Notes: a model not told the origin generated them from the letters alone. Positions 49,081-57,237 are shown, numbered from the stretch's first letter. The stretch: DNA of 64,000 nucleotides from Myxococcales bacterium (GCA_020633335.1 JACKDU010000016.1:1-64000), one strand, 5' to 3'. Made by a program: numbers and translations.

Positions 49081-51049
49081 ACGGGAGCTTGCAGATGTAG
49101 GGCCGGACGGTGCTGCACTTGAGGTCGTTCCAGAGGCCGCCCGACCACTTCGGGAGGTTGACGCAGTCCTCGTTGCCGGAATTGTTGGGCTCGCCCTCGT
49201 TCCAGGCGGTGAAGTCGAGGGGGGTGCCGTCGCTCCACACGAACGTGCCCTCCTGCTGGATGTCGCTCAGGCCGATCCACCAGTCAGCGCTGGCGATCGC
49301 GAAGGCCTCCTGCACCAGCCAGTCCTGGGTCGCCTGATCGTGGATCGAGACGAGCTCGCCGCCCTTGGCCTTGCACTCGGTGTTCGCCTGGTCGAAGGGG
49401 AGGGCGACGAAGCAGAAGTCGGCGGTCCCCGGCCCGGGGATGTCCTTGTTGACGCAGTGGGGGCACTTCGGATCCTCGTCCCAGATCCCGTCGCAGTTGT
49501 CGTCGTCGAGGTCGCAGACCTCGGGCGCGCCGGGGTGGACGTTGGGGTCGTTGTCGTTGCAGTCGTCGATGCAGGCGGAGTAGCCGTCCTTGTCGTTGTC
49601 GACCGCCGACGGGACCGTGCACTTGAGCCCCTCGGCGATCGTGTTCTTCCGGTTGAGGAAGAAGTTGATGTTGTCGACGACCTCCTGGTTGTGGGCCGCG
49701 ATCCCGCACTCCTTGCGAGGATCGGCGGCGAAGGCCGCGGCCGAGAGCGCCTGGAGGTCGTTGGCCATGCCGATGAGGTCGAGGTTGTCGACCCGGGCGA
49801 CGACGTCGCTATAGTGGTCGGCGAGGAGCATCCGGCAGGGGACCGAGGCCGCGCACATCTGCTGGACCCGCCCCTGGCCGCCGAAGGTGTCGAGGTGCTG
49901 GCGCAGGGTCTGATCGATCCCCCAGGGGAGGAAGAGCCAGCGCTGATCGCTCGGCCGGTTGTAGACGAAGAAGTTGTTGCGGGTCCAGGCGTAGCCGTCC
50001 CAGTCGCCGAGGTAGATCCCGGTGGCGAAGGACTTGGTGACGTTGTCGATGTCCATCACCGCGGCGGCGTCGAGGAGGAAGGTCGCGGGGTCCTGCATCG
50101 CGTCGAGGGCGGCGAGCCAGACGAAGAGGTCAGCGAAGCCCATGTCGCTGCCGTTGTCGAGGTCGAAGGAGGTGATCTTGTCGGCGACGAGGTCGCTGCC
50201 GTAGGCGCCCTCGTAGAGCTGCCCCTTGTCCGAGCCGAACCAGTGGTTCAAGAAGACGTCGTTGTCGACGGCCTCGACCGTGGTGTAGAGCCCGTAGAGC
50301 TCGCCGTTGACCGAGACGGTCGCGTAGGCCGCCCGCGGGGCGGCGACGCCGGCGTCGCGGAAGAGGGTGTAGCCGAGGATCTCGCGCTGGGCGGAGCAGT
50401 CCTGGACCATGTTGTTGACCGCGAGCTTCTCGATCCCGAGGAGGTCTTGGCCCGGGACGTAGCGGTTGAAGTCGAGGAGGAAGGCCGCCTTCTTGTCGAG
50501 CTTACGGAAGGAGCCGTAGTTGCCCTTGAGGCGGACGCCGACCTGCGGGAGGTCGTAGACCTGGCCGCCGATCGTCGCCGTAACCCCGCCGACGGTGTAC
50601 TTCTTGGGGTCGGTGTTGAGGGCGAGGAGCGCGTTGTCCGAGAGGGTGATGTTGATGTCGGCGATCGCCTTGGTGTTGAAGAGCGGCTCGGCGTCGAGGT
50701 AGGGATCGACCGGCTCGCCGGTGGTGCCGGTGGTCGCGTCGGTGTCGGTGCCGTCGGTGCCGAGGTCGGTGGTGGTCGTGTCGGCGCCGGTGCTGGTGGT
50801 CGAGGTCTCGGGGGTCGTGGTCGCGCCGCTGCTGGTGTCGGCGCCGGTGCTGCTGGTGCTGGTGTCGGCGCCGCTGCTGCCCGTGCTGCCCGTCGACGAG
50901 GTCGAGGTCGAGGTCGCGGCGCTGCTGCTCCCGGTCGACGTGGCGTCGCCGGTCGAGCCGGTGGTCGCCGAGGTCACCGTCGTGTCGTCGCCGCAGGCGG
51001 CGAGGACGAGGAGGGCCGTGAGGGGGAGGTGAGCCGCCGGTCCGCGCAT
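49079..51049 (-). CDS. CotH kinase - MopE-like - C-type lectin fusion lipoprotein
   Basis: 656 residues. The lipobox LAAC is followed by ~95 residues of Ser/Thr/Ala/Gly/Asp linker. The CotH-kinase domain runs ~115-480: VGVRLKGNYGSFRKLDKKAA, DCSAQREILGYTLFRDAG, LYGLYTTVEAVDNDVF, and LFLPWGIDQTLRQ. Next is a calcium-binding MopE-like motif (DCNDNDPNVHPGAPEVCDL and DDDNCDGIWDED), then a C-type lectin domain (~535-656) with WWIGLSDIQQEG, AWNEGEPNNSGNEDCVNLP and the closing YICKLP. The EPN and WND-like motifs (LWNDLKC) suggest calcium-dependent sugar binding. Domain calls are firm; joint function is inferred. Confidence 0.93.
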   Translation of the reverse strand: MRGPAAHLPLTALLVLAACGDDTTVTSATTGSTGDATSTGSSSAATSTSTSSTGSTGSSGADTSTSSTGADTSSGATTTPETSTTSTGADTTTTDLGTDGTDTDATTGTTGEPVDPYLDAEPLFNTKAIADINITLSDNALLALNTDPKKYTVGGVTATIGGQVYDLPQVGVRLKGNYGSFRKLDKKAAFLLDFNRYVPGQDLLGIEKLAVNNMVQDCSAQREILGYTLFRDAGVAAPRAAYATVSVNGELYGLYTTVEAVDNDVFLNHWFGSDKGQLYEGAYGSDLVADKITSFDLDNGSDMGFADLFVWLAALDAMQDPATFLLDAAAVMDIDNVTKSFATGIYLGDWDGYAWTRNNFFVYNRPSDQRWLFLPWGIDQTLRQHLDTFGGQGRVQQMCAASVPCRMLLADHYSDVVARVDNLDLIGMANDLQALSAAAFAADPRKECGIAAHNQEVVDNINFFLNRKNTIAEGLKCTVPSAVDNDKDGYSACIDDCNDNDPNVHPGAPEVCDLDDDNCDGIWDEDPKCPHCVNKDIPGPGTADFCFVALPFDQANTECKAKGGELVSIHDQATQDWLVQEAFAIASADWWIGLSDIQQEGTFVWSDGTPLDFTAWNEGEPNNSGNEDCVNLPKWSGGLWNDLKCSTVRPYICKLP

Positions 51050-51195
51050 GATTCAGACACGTTAGCCGGGCGCGCGTCGCTCGCTCAAGCGGCGTCAGTC
51101 GGCGGTGGGGCGGCCGACGGGCAGGTGCGTCGACGCGCCGCTGGATCGGCGCTCGTCCTGGCTCCAGCGTAGAAGGGTCCGCGCGACGATGCGCG

Positions 51196-53043
51196 CTAGT
51201 CGGCGGACGTCGTCGCCGCGACGTCGACCGTGAAGACCGTCACCGCGTGGGTGCCACGGAGGCCCTTGAGCTCGAGCACCTCGGTGCGCGCCGGCAGGCG
51301 CTCGTCGGCCGCGAGCCCGCGCGCGGCGGCGTCGGCGAGGATCGCCGCCGACACCGCGATCTCGTCGGCGCCGGCCTTGCTCTCGATCCGCGCGGCGGTG
51401 TTCACCGTGGTCCCGAAGTAGTCGATTCGGTCGTTGGCGGTCATGGCGATGCAGGGCCCGCGGTGGAGGCCGATCCGCAGCTTCAGGCGCTCGCCGGTCG
51501 CCGGGTGGCGGACGTCGGCGATCGCCCGCTGCATCGCGATCGCCGCCCGGAGGCCGTCGACCGGCCGCCGGAAGACCGCCATGATCGCGTCGCCGATCGT
51601 CTTCACGAGGGCGCCCTCGTGATCGACGTAGCAGGCGCGGAGGGTGTCGAAGTGCTGGCGGACCAGGGCGAAGGCCGAGCCGTCGCCGATCCGCTCGTAG
51701 AGCGCGGTCGAGCCGACGACGTCGGTGAAGAGGAAGACCTGGTTCTGGATCGCCAGCTCGGTCCCGGGCGCGAGGATCTCGGCGCTGAAGAGGTCGCGGA
51801 AGTCCTGGATCGTCGCCAGCTCGGCGGCCGAGACCACGTCGTCGGCCCAGGCGGCGCGGGCGATCATCAGCTCGGCGGCGATCCCCGCGGCGTTGGTGAT
51901 CGTCAGCGCGAGCGCGCCGGCGCGGACCCGGGGCGGGGCGCCGGTGATCGCCTCGCGGCCGAGCTCGACCTCGATCGCCGACGGCGCGTCCGGGTCGTCG
52001 ACGACGTCGAAGTAGACGCCGACGGCGGCCTGCGGGGCGAGGAGCTGGTGCTTGCCGGGCCCGAGCTCGGCCTTCACCGCGCGCGACGCCCCGGGCTCGA
52101 GGTTCCATCCGGCGATCCGGTGGGGGGTGTTGCGGGGGCCGGCGTGGCAGTACTCGCCCTCCTCCTCGCCGAGGCCGAGGGGGCGCGGCGCGAAGCGGAC
52201 CTCGACCGCCCGATCGAAGTCGACGCCGAAGCGGATGTTGCAGGTCGGGCAGTGGCTGCTCTCGGCGAGCTCGGCGAGGCGGCTGGCGCTCGCCTTGGCC
52301 CGCCGGCACGACGGGCAGATCAGCTCGTACTCGAGGTCGAAGAGGCCGGCGTTGGTGGCGTGGAGGAAGAGGCGCAGGGTGTCGCGGCGCGGCGTCTTCC
52401 AGCGATCGGCGAGGGCGTAGGGGGCGAGGCTGCCGAGCTCGCTCGCGGGCGCCTCGAGGAGGTGGAGGCGGAGCGCCTCGCCGATCGCGGTGAGGCCCAG
52501 GCGGGCCGCGAGCGGGCGGAGGACGCGATCGAGCTGGCCCCCCGCGGTGTCGCGCGGGCGCACGCCGCCGGGCTCCGGGAGCGCGCGGCCGGCCGCCCAG
52601 CGGGGGGCCAGCTCGTAGACCCGACGGAAGCCCGCGCGGGTCTGGATCCCGATCGCCACCCGGGCGACCAGGCGGCCGAAGAGGTGGCGCGGGGTGACCG
52701 TGATCGTGTGGACGAGATCGGTGGTGTCGGGCGCGTCGCCGTCGGCGAGGGTGACCTCCGAGACCAGGCGGAGGAAGGGCCCCGCCTGGTAGTCGCGGGT
52801 GAAGCGGAAGTACTCGTGCTCGACCCACTCGCAGGGGCGCTCGATCCAGCGGAGGGTGATCCCCCCCGAGCTCGCCTCGGCGTGGATCTCGGAGCCCCCG
52901 GAGTCGAGCGGCTTGTAGGTGTAGCGGACCGGGAAGAGGCCGGCGAGTCGGTTGAGCCGCTCGGTGTCGGCGACGTAGTCCCAGAGGAGCTCGCGGCGGA
53001 CCGGGATCCGATGCTCCCAGCGGAAGACTTCGGGCGTCGCCAT
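51196..53043 (-). CDS. Class III nucleotide cyclase with SRPBCC and DUF5939-like N-terminal parts
   Basis: 615 residues from ATG 53043; an upstream ATG at 53088 exists. The N-terminus (WEHRIPVRRELLWDYVADTE) looks SRPBCC-like. The middle contains ICPSCRRAKA and HCPTCNIRFGVDFDRAVEVR, a zinc-ribbon pair within a DUF5939-like region. The C-terminal cyclase domain has metal Asp residues in FLFTDVVGSTALYERI and VKTIGDAIMAVF, and the Asn/Arg transition-state motif in FGTTVNTAARIESKA. All catalytic positions appear intact, so cAMP or cGMP synthesis is likely. TATCCT at 53051-53056 (minus) lies 7 nt upstream. Ligand sensing by the SRPBCC part is inference. Confidence 0.92.
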   Translation of the reverse strand: MATPEVFRWEHRIPVRRELLWDYVADTERLNRLAGLFPVRYTYKPLDSGGSEIHAEASSGGITLRWIERPCEWVEHEYFRFTRDYQAGPFLRLVSEVTLADGDAPDTTDLVHTITVTPRHLFGRLVARVAIGIQTRAGFRRVYELAPRWAAGRALPEPGGVRPRDTAGGQLDRVLRPLAARLGLTAIGEALRLHLLEAPASELGSLAPYALADRWKTPRRDTLRLFLHATNAGLFDLEYELICPSCRRAKASASRLAELAESSHCPTCNIRFGVDFDRAVEVRFAPRPLGLGEEEGEYCHAGPRNTPHRIAGWNLEPGASRAVKAELGPGKHQLLAPQAAVGVYFDVVDDPDAPSAIEVELGREAITGAPPRVRAGALALTITNAAGIAAELMIARAAWADDVVSAAELATIQDFRDLFSAEILAPGTELAIQNQVFLFTDVVGSTALYERIGDGSAFALVRQHFDTLRACYVDHEGALVKTIGDAIMAVFRRPVDGLRAAIAMQRAIADVRHPATGERLKLRIGLHRGPCIAMTANDRIDYFGTTVNTAARIESKAGADEIAVSAAILADAAARGLAADERLPARTEVLELKGLRGTHAVTVFTVDVAATTSAD

Positions 53044-53050
53044 CGCCGGC

Positions 53051-53056
53051 AGGATA
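53051..53056 (-). promoter_or_regulatory. -10-like TATCCT, 7 nt before the cyclase start
   Basis: On the minus strand TATCCT, GCCGGCG, then ATG 53043. It supports this start over the upstream ATG at 53088. Confidence 0.45.
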
Positions 53057-53115
53057 TCAGCAATGGTCGCGCGCGGGTCCGCGCGCACATGGCCCCTCGT
53101 GCAGGCGGCGCGCGC

Positions 53116-53787
53116 TCACGGGGTGGGGCCGCGGACGAGGCGCTGGTGCGCGCCGCCGAGGCCGGCGAGCTCGAGCTCCGAGCGGAGCGCGTCGTCGCCG
53201 AGGACGATCGCGCCGCCGGCGAGGAGCACCCAGAGGATCGACGGGTGGGGCTCGGTCACCGCGCAGATCGTGACGTCCGCGGCGGCGATCGTCCCGCTCG
53301 CGTCCGCGAGCTCGAGGCGCTCCGGTCGGCAGCGGAGCTCGAAGGGCGCCTCATCGCCGCAGCCCTCGTCGATCGCCTCGGAGCGGAGCTGGAGGCGGTA
53401 CTCGCCGTCGATCGCCTCGCCGGGGCCGCGCCAGCGGCAGCGCAGGGGCGCGGGCGTCGTTGGCCGCGGCGGCGCGCCCTGGAGCTCGAGCCCGGCGAAG
53501 GGATCGTCCGCGCTCGCCACCACCTCGAGGGTCGCGCCGCGCTCGTCGACGTCGAGGGTCGCGCGGCCGCGGTAGGAGGCGAGCGGCAGATCGCGGCAGC
53601 CGACGTTGCGGGATTCGAAGGTCAGCGCGTGGTGGGGCGCGGGGACGAAGGGCGGCGGGGTCGCGTCGCTCTTCGGCGGCGCGGCTGGGGCCGGGCCCTC
53701 GGCGGCGGCGCAGGCGAGGTGGGCGGCGAGCGCGGGTGCGAGGGCGAGCCGCCGCCTCCGATCGATCGCAGCGCCGAGCGTGGTCAC
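53116..53787 (-). CDS. Uncharacterised exported protein
   Basis: 223 residues from GTG 53787, overlapping the upstream stop (GTGA). A signal-like N-terminus (RRRLALAPALAAHLACAAA) may include a lipid-anchor Cys. A Pro/Ala linker is followed by a beta-rich body with four Cys (VGCRDLP, PLRCRWRG, DEGCGDEAP, ELRCRPERL) that could form two disulfides. A hydrophobic helix near the C-terminus (ILWVLLAGGAIVLG) is also present. No family was recognised. Translational coupling links it to the preceding gene. Confidence 0.65.
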   Translation of the reverse strand: MTTLGAAIDRRRRLALAPALAAHLACAAAEGPAPAAPPKSDATPPPFVPAPHHALTFESRNVGCRDLPLASYRGRATLDVDERGATLEVVASADDPFAGLELQGAPPRPTTPAPLRCRWRGPGEAIDGEYRLQLRSEAIDEGCGDEAPFELRCRPERLELADASGTIAAADVTICAVTEPHPSILWVLLAGGAIVLGDDALRSELELAGLGGAHQRLVRGPTP

Positions 53788-54638
53788 GCGGCGGCGCCCT
53801 CCGCCGCGAGCGCGCCGAGGAGGCGGCAGAGCTCGTCGCCGCTGAGCGATCGCTGGTAGGTCGCCGGGTCGTCGGCGCGGCCGGCCTCGAAGGCGGCGAC
53901 GTAGCGCTCGACGTGGCGCGGGCTGACGCCGGTGAGGGCGGCGATCGCCGCCGGCGCGCGGCCGGCCTGGTGGAGCCCGATCACCAGGTTCTGCCGCCCC
54001 TTGCGGACGCTCGCGGGGTCGATGAGGAAGCGGTAGGGGCGGCCGAGGTAGCGCCGACGGAGGGGATCCGCGCCGCGCTTGAGGGTGAGGCCGACGCGCG
54101 GCGAGGTCACGACCTCGCGGGCTTCGCCGGGCCGTCGGAGCTCGAGGAAGAGCGGCGAGCTCGCGCCGGCGGGGGGATCGATCGCCGGATCGAAGGCGCC
54201 CGCGAGGGCGGCGACGCTGGCCTCGCCGGTGAGGGCGAGGATCCGATCGACGACCGCGCAGGAGCCCTCGATCCGGGCGCCGTCCTCGATCGCCTCGATC
54301 GCCCGCAGGAGGATCCCGCCGTGGATCGCCGGGGCGCCGACGGCGACGTCGAGGCCCTTGTAGGTGCCGCCCTTGTAGGTGCCGCCCTGGCGGTGGAAGT
54401 ACCAGCGGCCGCGCTCGCGCTGGATCGGATCGAGGTGGGTGAAGGGATCGGGGTGGACGGCGCTGGTCCAGTAGAATTCGATCTCGGCGATCCGATGGGC
54501 GACGCCGGCGATCCGCAGGGTGACCTCGCCGAGGAGGAGCGCGGCGATCCGGGCGAAGGCGGCGGCGTGCTCGGCCTCGGCGGTCGCGTCGGTCGGCAGG
54601 AGGGGGACGAGGGCCTCGGTCAGCGTCGGCAACGTCAC
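53784..54638 (-). CDS. Conserved-looking protein of unknown function
   Basis: 284 residues from GTG 54638. TATCAC sits only 1 nt before that GTG; by the spacing used elsewhere, TTG 54632 would be the leaderless start. The core has strong motif character: IAEIEFYWTSAVHPDPFTHL, IQRERGRWYFHRQGG, a duplicated GGTYK, then GLDVAVG and AIHGGILLRAIEAIEDGARI. The E, H, D and H residues could form an active site. It is faintly reminiscent of DNA glycosylase (MPG-like) strand patterns, but that is too weak to name. The C-terminus contains a helix-turn-helix-like APAAIAALTGVSPRHVERYV. Confidence 0.68.
   Translation of the reverse strand: MTLPTLTEALVPLLPTDATAEAEHAAAFARIAALLLGEVTLRIAGVAHRIAEIEFYWTSAVHPDPFTHLDPIQRERGRWYFHRQGGTYKGGTYKGLDVAVGAPAIHGGILLRAIEAIEDGARIEGSCAVVDRILALTGEASVAALAGAFDPAIDPPAGASSPLFLELRRPGEAREVVTSPRVGLTLKRGADPLRRRYLGRPYRFLIDPASVRKGRQNLVIGLHQAGRAPAAIAALTGVSPRHVERYVAAFEAGRADDPATYQRSLSGDELCRLLGALAAEGAAA
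54356..54385. repeat. Exact 15-bp tandem duplication inside a gene
   Basis: The unit CCTTGTAGGTGCCGC is repeated twice without change, adding five residues (GGTYK twice) next to the WYFHR motif of the host gene. Confidence 0.9.
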
Positions 54639-54690
54639 CGTGATAGCCGCTCGCGCGGCCGGCGGGAACTCCTGATCGTCGGATCGTCGA

Positions 54691-55320
54691 TCAGCGGCGG
54701 AAGGGGAGGGCGCGGGGATCGGCGAGGAGGACGAGATCCGGGCGGACCTCAGCGAGCGCGAGGCGCCAGCGCTCGAAGTCGTCGCTCGCCGGGCCGAGGG
54801 CAGGCCAGCCGCCGGCGAGGGCGTTTGCCTCGCTGCTCGCGGCGCTGAGCCAGGCGAGCGCCGGCGTCATCATGATCAGGAAGCTCATCAGGAGCGAGAG
54901 GCGGAAGTAGCCCCAAAGGCCAGACGCGCCGCAGGCGGCGACGAAGACCGCGACGACCGCGGCGATCGAGAGGCCGATCGCCAGGTTGCGGCGGCGGCGG
55001 TGCGCGGGGGTCAGGGTCGGCGGTCGGTTGCGGGCGGAGCTCACCAGGCGGATCGCCCAGCCGTCGGCGCCCGGGTTCTCGTCGAGGAAGAAGTGGGTGC
55101 TGACGACCGCGTGGAAGGAGCCGCGGCGGACCGAGATCCGGGCGCCCGCGACCAGCCCGCGGAGGTGGGTGAGGCGGGTCTCATAGCCGGCGGAGCGCGG
55201 GAAGTGGCGCTGACAGACGCGCTCGGCGGTGGTCGCCAGGGCGTCGACCGCGTGGCACGCCTCCTCCCTCGTCCATGAGACCCGCCGCTCCGCCCAACAA
55301 AGTCGATCATCCCCCATCAC
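54691..55320 (-). CDS. Uncharacterised membrane protein
   Basis: About 209 residues from GTG 55320, or 208 from ATG 55317. TAACCT at 55326-55331 (minus) lies 5 or 8 nt upstream of these starts. A soluble N-terminal ~105 residues (ISVRRGSFHAVVSTHFFLDE) is followed by two adjacent membrane helices (LAIGLSIAAVVAVFVAACGA; LSLLMSFLIMMTPALAWLSA) and a short C-terminal segment. No family was recognised. It is divergent from the efflux operon. Confidence 0.65.
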   Translation of the reverse strand: MMGDDRLCWAERRVSWTREEACHAVDALATTAERVCQRHFPRSAGYETRLTHLRGLVAGARISVRRGSFHAVVSTHFFLDENPGADGWAIRLVSSARNRPPTLTPAHRRRRNLAIGLSIAAVVAVFVAACGASGLWGYFRLSLLMSFLIMMTPALAWLSAASSEANALAGGWPALGPASDDFERWRLALAEVRPDLVLLADPRALPFRR

Positions 55321-55382
55321 AAATCAGGTTAGCGGGGGGCGGCTAGCGCGTCTATTGCTCTCATCCGCTCGCACCAAGCGAG

Positions 55383-55423
55383 GCGGGATCGGGCGCGGCG
55401 CTCGCGGGCGCGCCCGATCCCGC
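55383..55423. repeat. Inverted repeat, 15-bp perfect arms
   Basis: GCGGGATCGGGCGCG at 55383-55397 pairs with CGCGCCCGATCCCGC at 55409-55423 across an 11-nt loop. No T-run follows on either strand. Confidence 0.75.
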
Positions 55424-55601
55424 GGTGGCAGGCGCGAGCGCTGCGCGGCCGCGCCCCGGACGCGGTGTCGGGGCGCCGTCCTTGTGTCTAGCGGGGGCCC
55501 CGTCGGCGACCGCGCGCGGGGCCGCGACGGGGTGAGTTCGCGCGAGCGCTGGGCGGCCGGGCGACGAGGCGTCCGCGTCGCCGAGCTCCGACCGCCTTGA
55601 G

Positions 55602-55655
55602 ATGTCCCTATGGTCATGTTGTCGTCGCGTCGACGTACTATGTCCATTGAGACAT
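55602..55655. repeat. Palindromic motif pair (copies 5 and 6)
   Basis: ATGTCCCTATGGTCAT at 55602-55617 and ATGTCCATTGAGACAT at 55640-55655; the second has perfect ATGTC/GACAT arms. Here the flanking genes are divergent, unlike the other two sites. Confidence 0.6.
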
Positions 55656-55775
55656 CTTGTTGATGCGCCGGGGGGGCGCCGGGCTCCGGTCGCGCGCGAC
55701 CCTGGGGGCTGCCTCGGGGTCCTTGACGAGGTCCTCCCGGGGCGACCTCTCCCGCGGGTCGGGTCGGCCAATTTG

Positions 55776-55785
55776 AGAATATTCT
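55776..55785. promoter_or_regulatory. AT-rich palindrome upstream of the efflux operon
   Basis: AGAATATTCT is a perfect 10-bp palindrome within AATTTGAGAATATTCTGAAG, the most AT-rich short stretch nearby, 87 bp before the cusC-like start. It is a candidate operator for a metal-responsive regulator. Confidence 0.4.
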
Positions 55786-55872
55786 GAAGCCATGTCGCGA
55801 GTCGCCATCCGCCCCCTGGCGGCCCGCTGAGCCGCCTTGCGCGGCCGATCTCGCTGGTGTACGTAGAGGGCG

Positions 55873-57237
55873 ATGGGAGTCCTCTCGCGGACGCTCGGCG
55901 CCGCGGCGCTCGCCCTCGTCGGGGGCTGCGCCAGCGCCATCGAGCGTTCGAACGCCGAGGCGCTCGCCCGGGTCGAGCCGACGATCGAGCCGCTCGGCGT
56001 CGAGTGGGTCGGCGACACCCGCAGGGAGCCCGGCGGCGATCTCGACGGCTCGCTCGACGCCTACGTCGCCCACGCGCTCGCCCGCTCGCCGACCCTGCGG
56101 GCGCGCTTCGACGAGTGGCGGGCGGCGAGCCACGCCCCGCGGGCGGCCCGGCGCTTCCCTGACCTGATGGTCAGCTACGCCGGCTGCATCGTCGGCGCCG
56201 AGCGCTGCGTCGGGCCGATGGGCCAGCGGGTCGGGGTCATGCAGTGGTTCCCCTGGCCGACCACCCTGAGCGCGGCCTCCGACGCCGAGGCCTACCTCGC
56301 GCTCGCGGCCCAGCGCCGCTTCGAGGCCGAGGCGCTGGCGATCAGCGCGGCGGTCGCCCGGGCCTACTGGCGGCTCTGGGCGGTGCGGGCGAGCCGCGAG
56401 GTCCAGCGCGCGCAGATCGAGGTCGTCCGCGGCCTCTCCGAGCTCGTCCGCGTCCGGGTCGAGACCGGCGCGGTCAGCCTCGGCGCGCTCGCCCAGATCG
56501 ACCTGACGATCGCCCGCCAGGAGGACCGCCTGGTCTCCCTCGACGCCCGCGAGCGGGAGGCCAGCGCGGCGCTCGCCGAGGTGATCGGCGAGGCCGGGAT
56601 CGAGACCCCGACGCGGGCCGAGCCGCCCTCGCCGTCGACCCCCGCGGAGCCCCTCAGCGCGCTCCAGGAGGCGATCGGTGAGCACCCGCGGGTGACCGAG
56701 ATCGAGCTCTGGGCGAGCGCCAGCGGCGAGCGGGCGCGGGCGGTCGGCGCCCACCGCTTCCCCAGCCTGGGCCTCGGCGCCGACTGGATCATCGGCCGTC
56801 AGGCGACCGCGACGACGCCGCAGGCGATGCACATGCTGATGATCTCCGCGAGCCTCAAGATCCCGCTCTCGGTCGGGGCGATCCGGGCCGATCGGGCGCG
56901 GGCCGAGGCCGAGGGCGCGGCCCACAACGCGCGGGCGCTGGCCGCCCGGCAGCGGGCCTACGCCGCGCTCGAGGAGGCGCTGGCGGCCGTCGAGGACTCG
57001 CGGCGGCGGACGGTGCTCTACCGGAGCACGCTCCTGCCGCAGGCCGAGACCGCCTTCGGCGCGCTCCAGGGGGCCTACCAGGCCGGCGAGGTCGGCCTCG
57101 CCGACATCCTCCTGGCCGAGCGCGACCTCCTCGATCTCGAGCTCGCGGAGATCGACGTCCAGGCCGAGCACGCGATCGCCTGGGCGACCCTCGACGAGGT
57201 CGTCGGTCGGCCGGTGGCGAGAGGAGATGGCCGATGA
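55873..57237 (+). CDS. cusC: Outer-membrane efflux channel, TolC/CusC family
   Basis: 454 residues from ATG 55873. The signal ends LVGGC, a lipobox as in CusC/CzcC lipoproteins. The body is TolC-like: two halves of long Ala/Glu/Arg helices with short beta strands (LMVSYAGCIVG; SLGLGADWIIG) and the typical AYQAGEVGLADILLAERDLL near the C-terminus. It forms the trimeric exit duct of the RND pump. Stop overlaps the next start (ATGA). Upstream TACGTA and GAGGGCG give either a leaderless or a leadered start. Confidence 0.88.
   Translation: MGVLSRTLGAAALALVGGCASAIERSNAEALARVEPTIEPLGVEWVGDTRREPGGDLDGSLDAYVAHALARSPTLRARFDEWRAASHAPRAARRFPDLMVSYAGCIVGAERCVGPMGQRVGVMQWFPWPTTLSAASDAEAYLALAAQRRFEAEALAISAAVARAYWRLWAVRASREVQRAQIEVVRGLSELVRVRVETGAVSLGALAQIDLTIARQEDRLVSLDAREREASAALAEVIGEAGIETPTRAEPPSPSTPAEPLSALQEAIGEHPRVTEIELWASASGERARAVGAHRFPSLGLGADWIIGRQATATTPQAMHMLMISASLKIPLSVGAIRADRARAEAEGAAHNARALAARQRAYAALEEALAAVEDSRRRTVLYRSTLLPQAETAFGALQGAYQAGEVGLADILLAERDLLDLELAEIDVQAEHAIAWATLDEVVGRPVARGDGR

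Larger units (their letters stand above)
55321..55872. other. 552-bp intergenic region without a supported gene
   Basis: No reading frame here shows recognisable protein features. It holds a 15-bp-stem hairpin (55383-55423), a pair of palindromic motifs (55602-55655) and an AT-rich palindrome (55776-55785) close to the efflux operon. The unusually long gap suggests regulation or a decayed gene. Confidence 0.6.

Noticed and set aside
53784..54638. Naming the gene a 3-methyladenine DNA glycosylase
   Set aside because: Only a loose similarity of strand and motif order; the diagnostic glycosylase motifs are not convincing.
55324..55800. Minus-strand Arg/Pro/Ser-rich frame in the intergenic region
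   Set aside because: Biased composition, no motifs, and it covers palindromes and hairpins typical of non-coding DNA.
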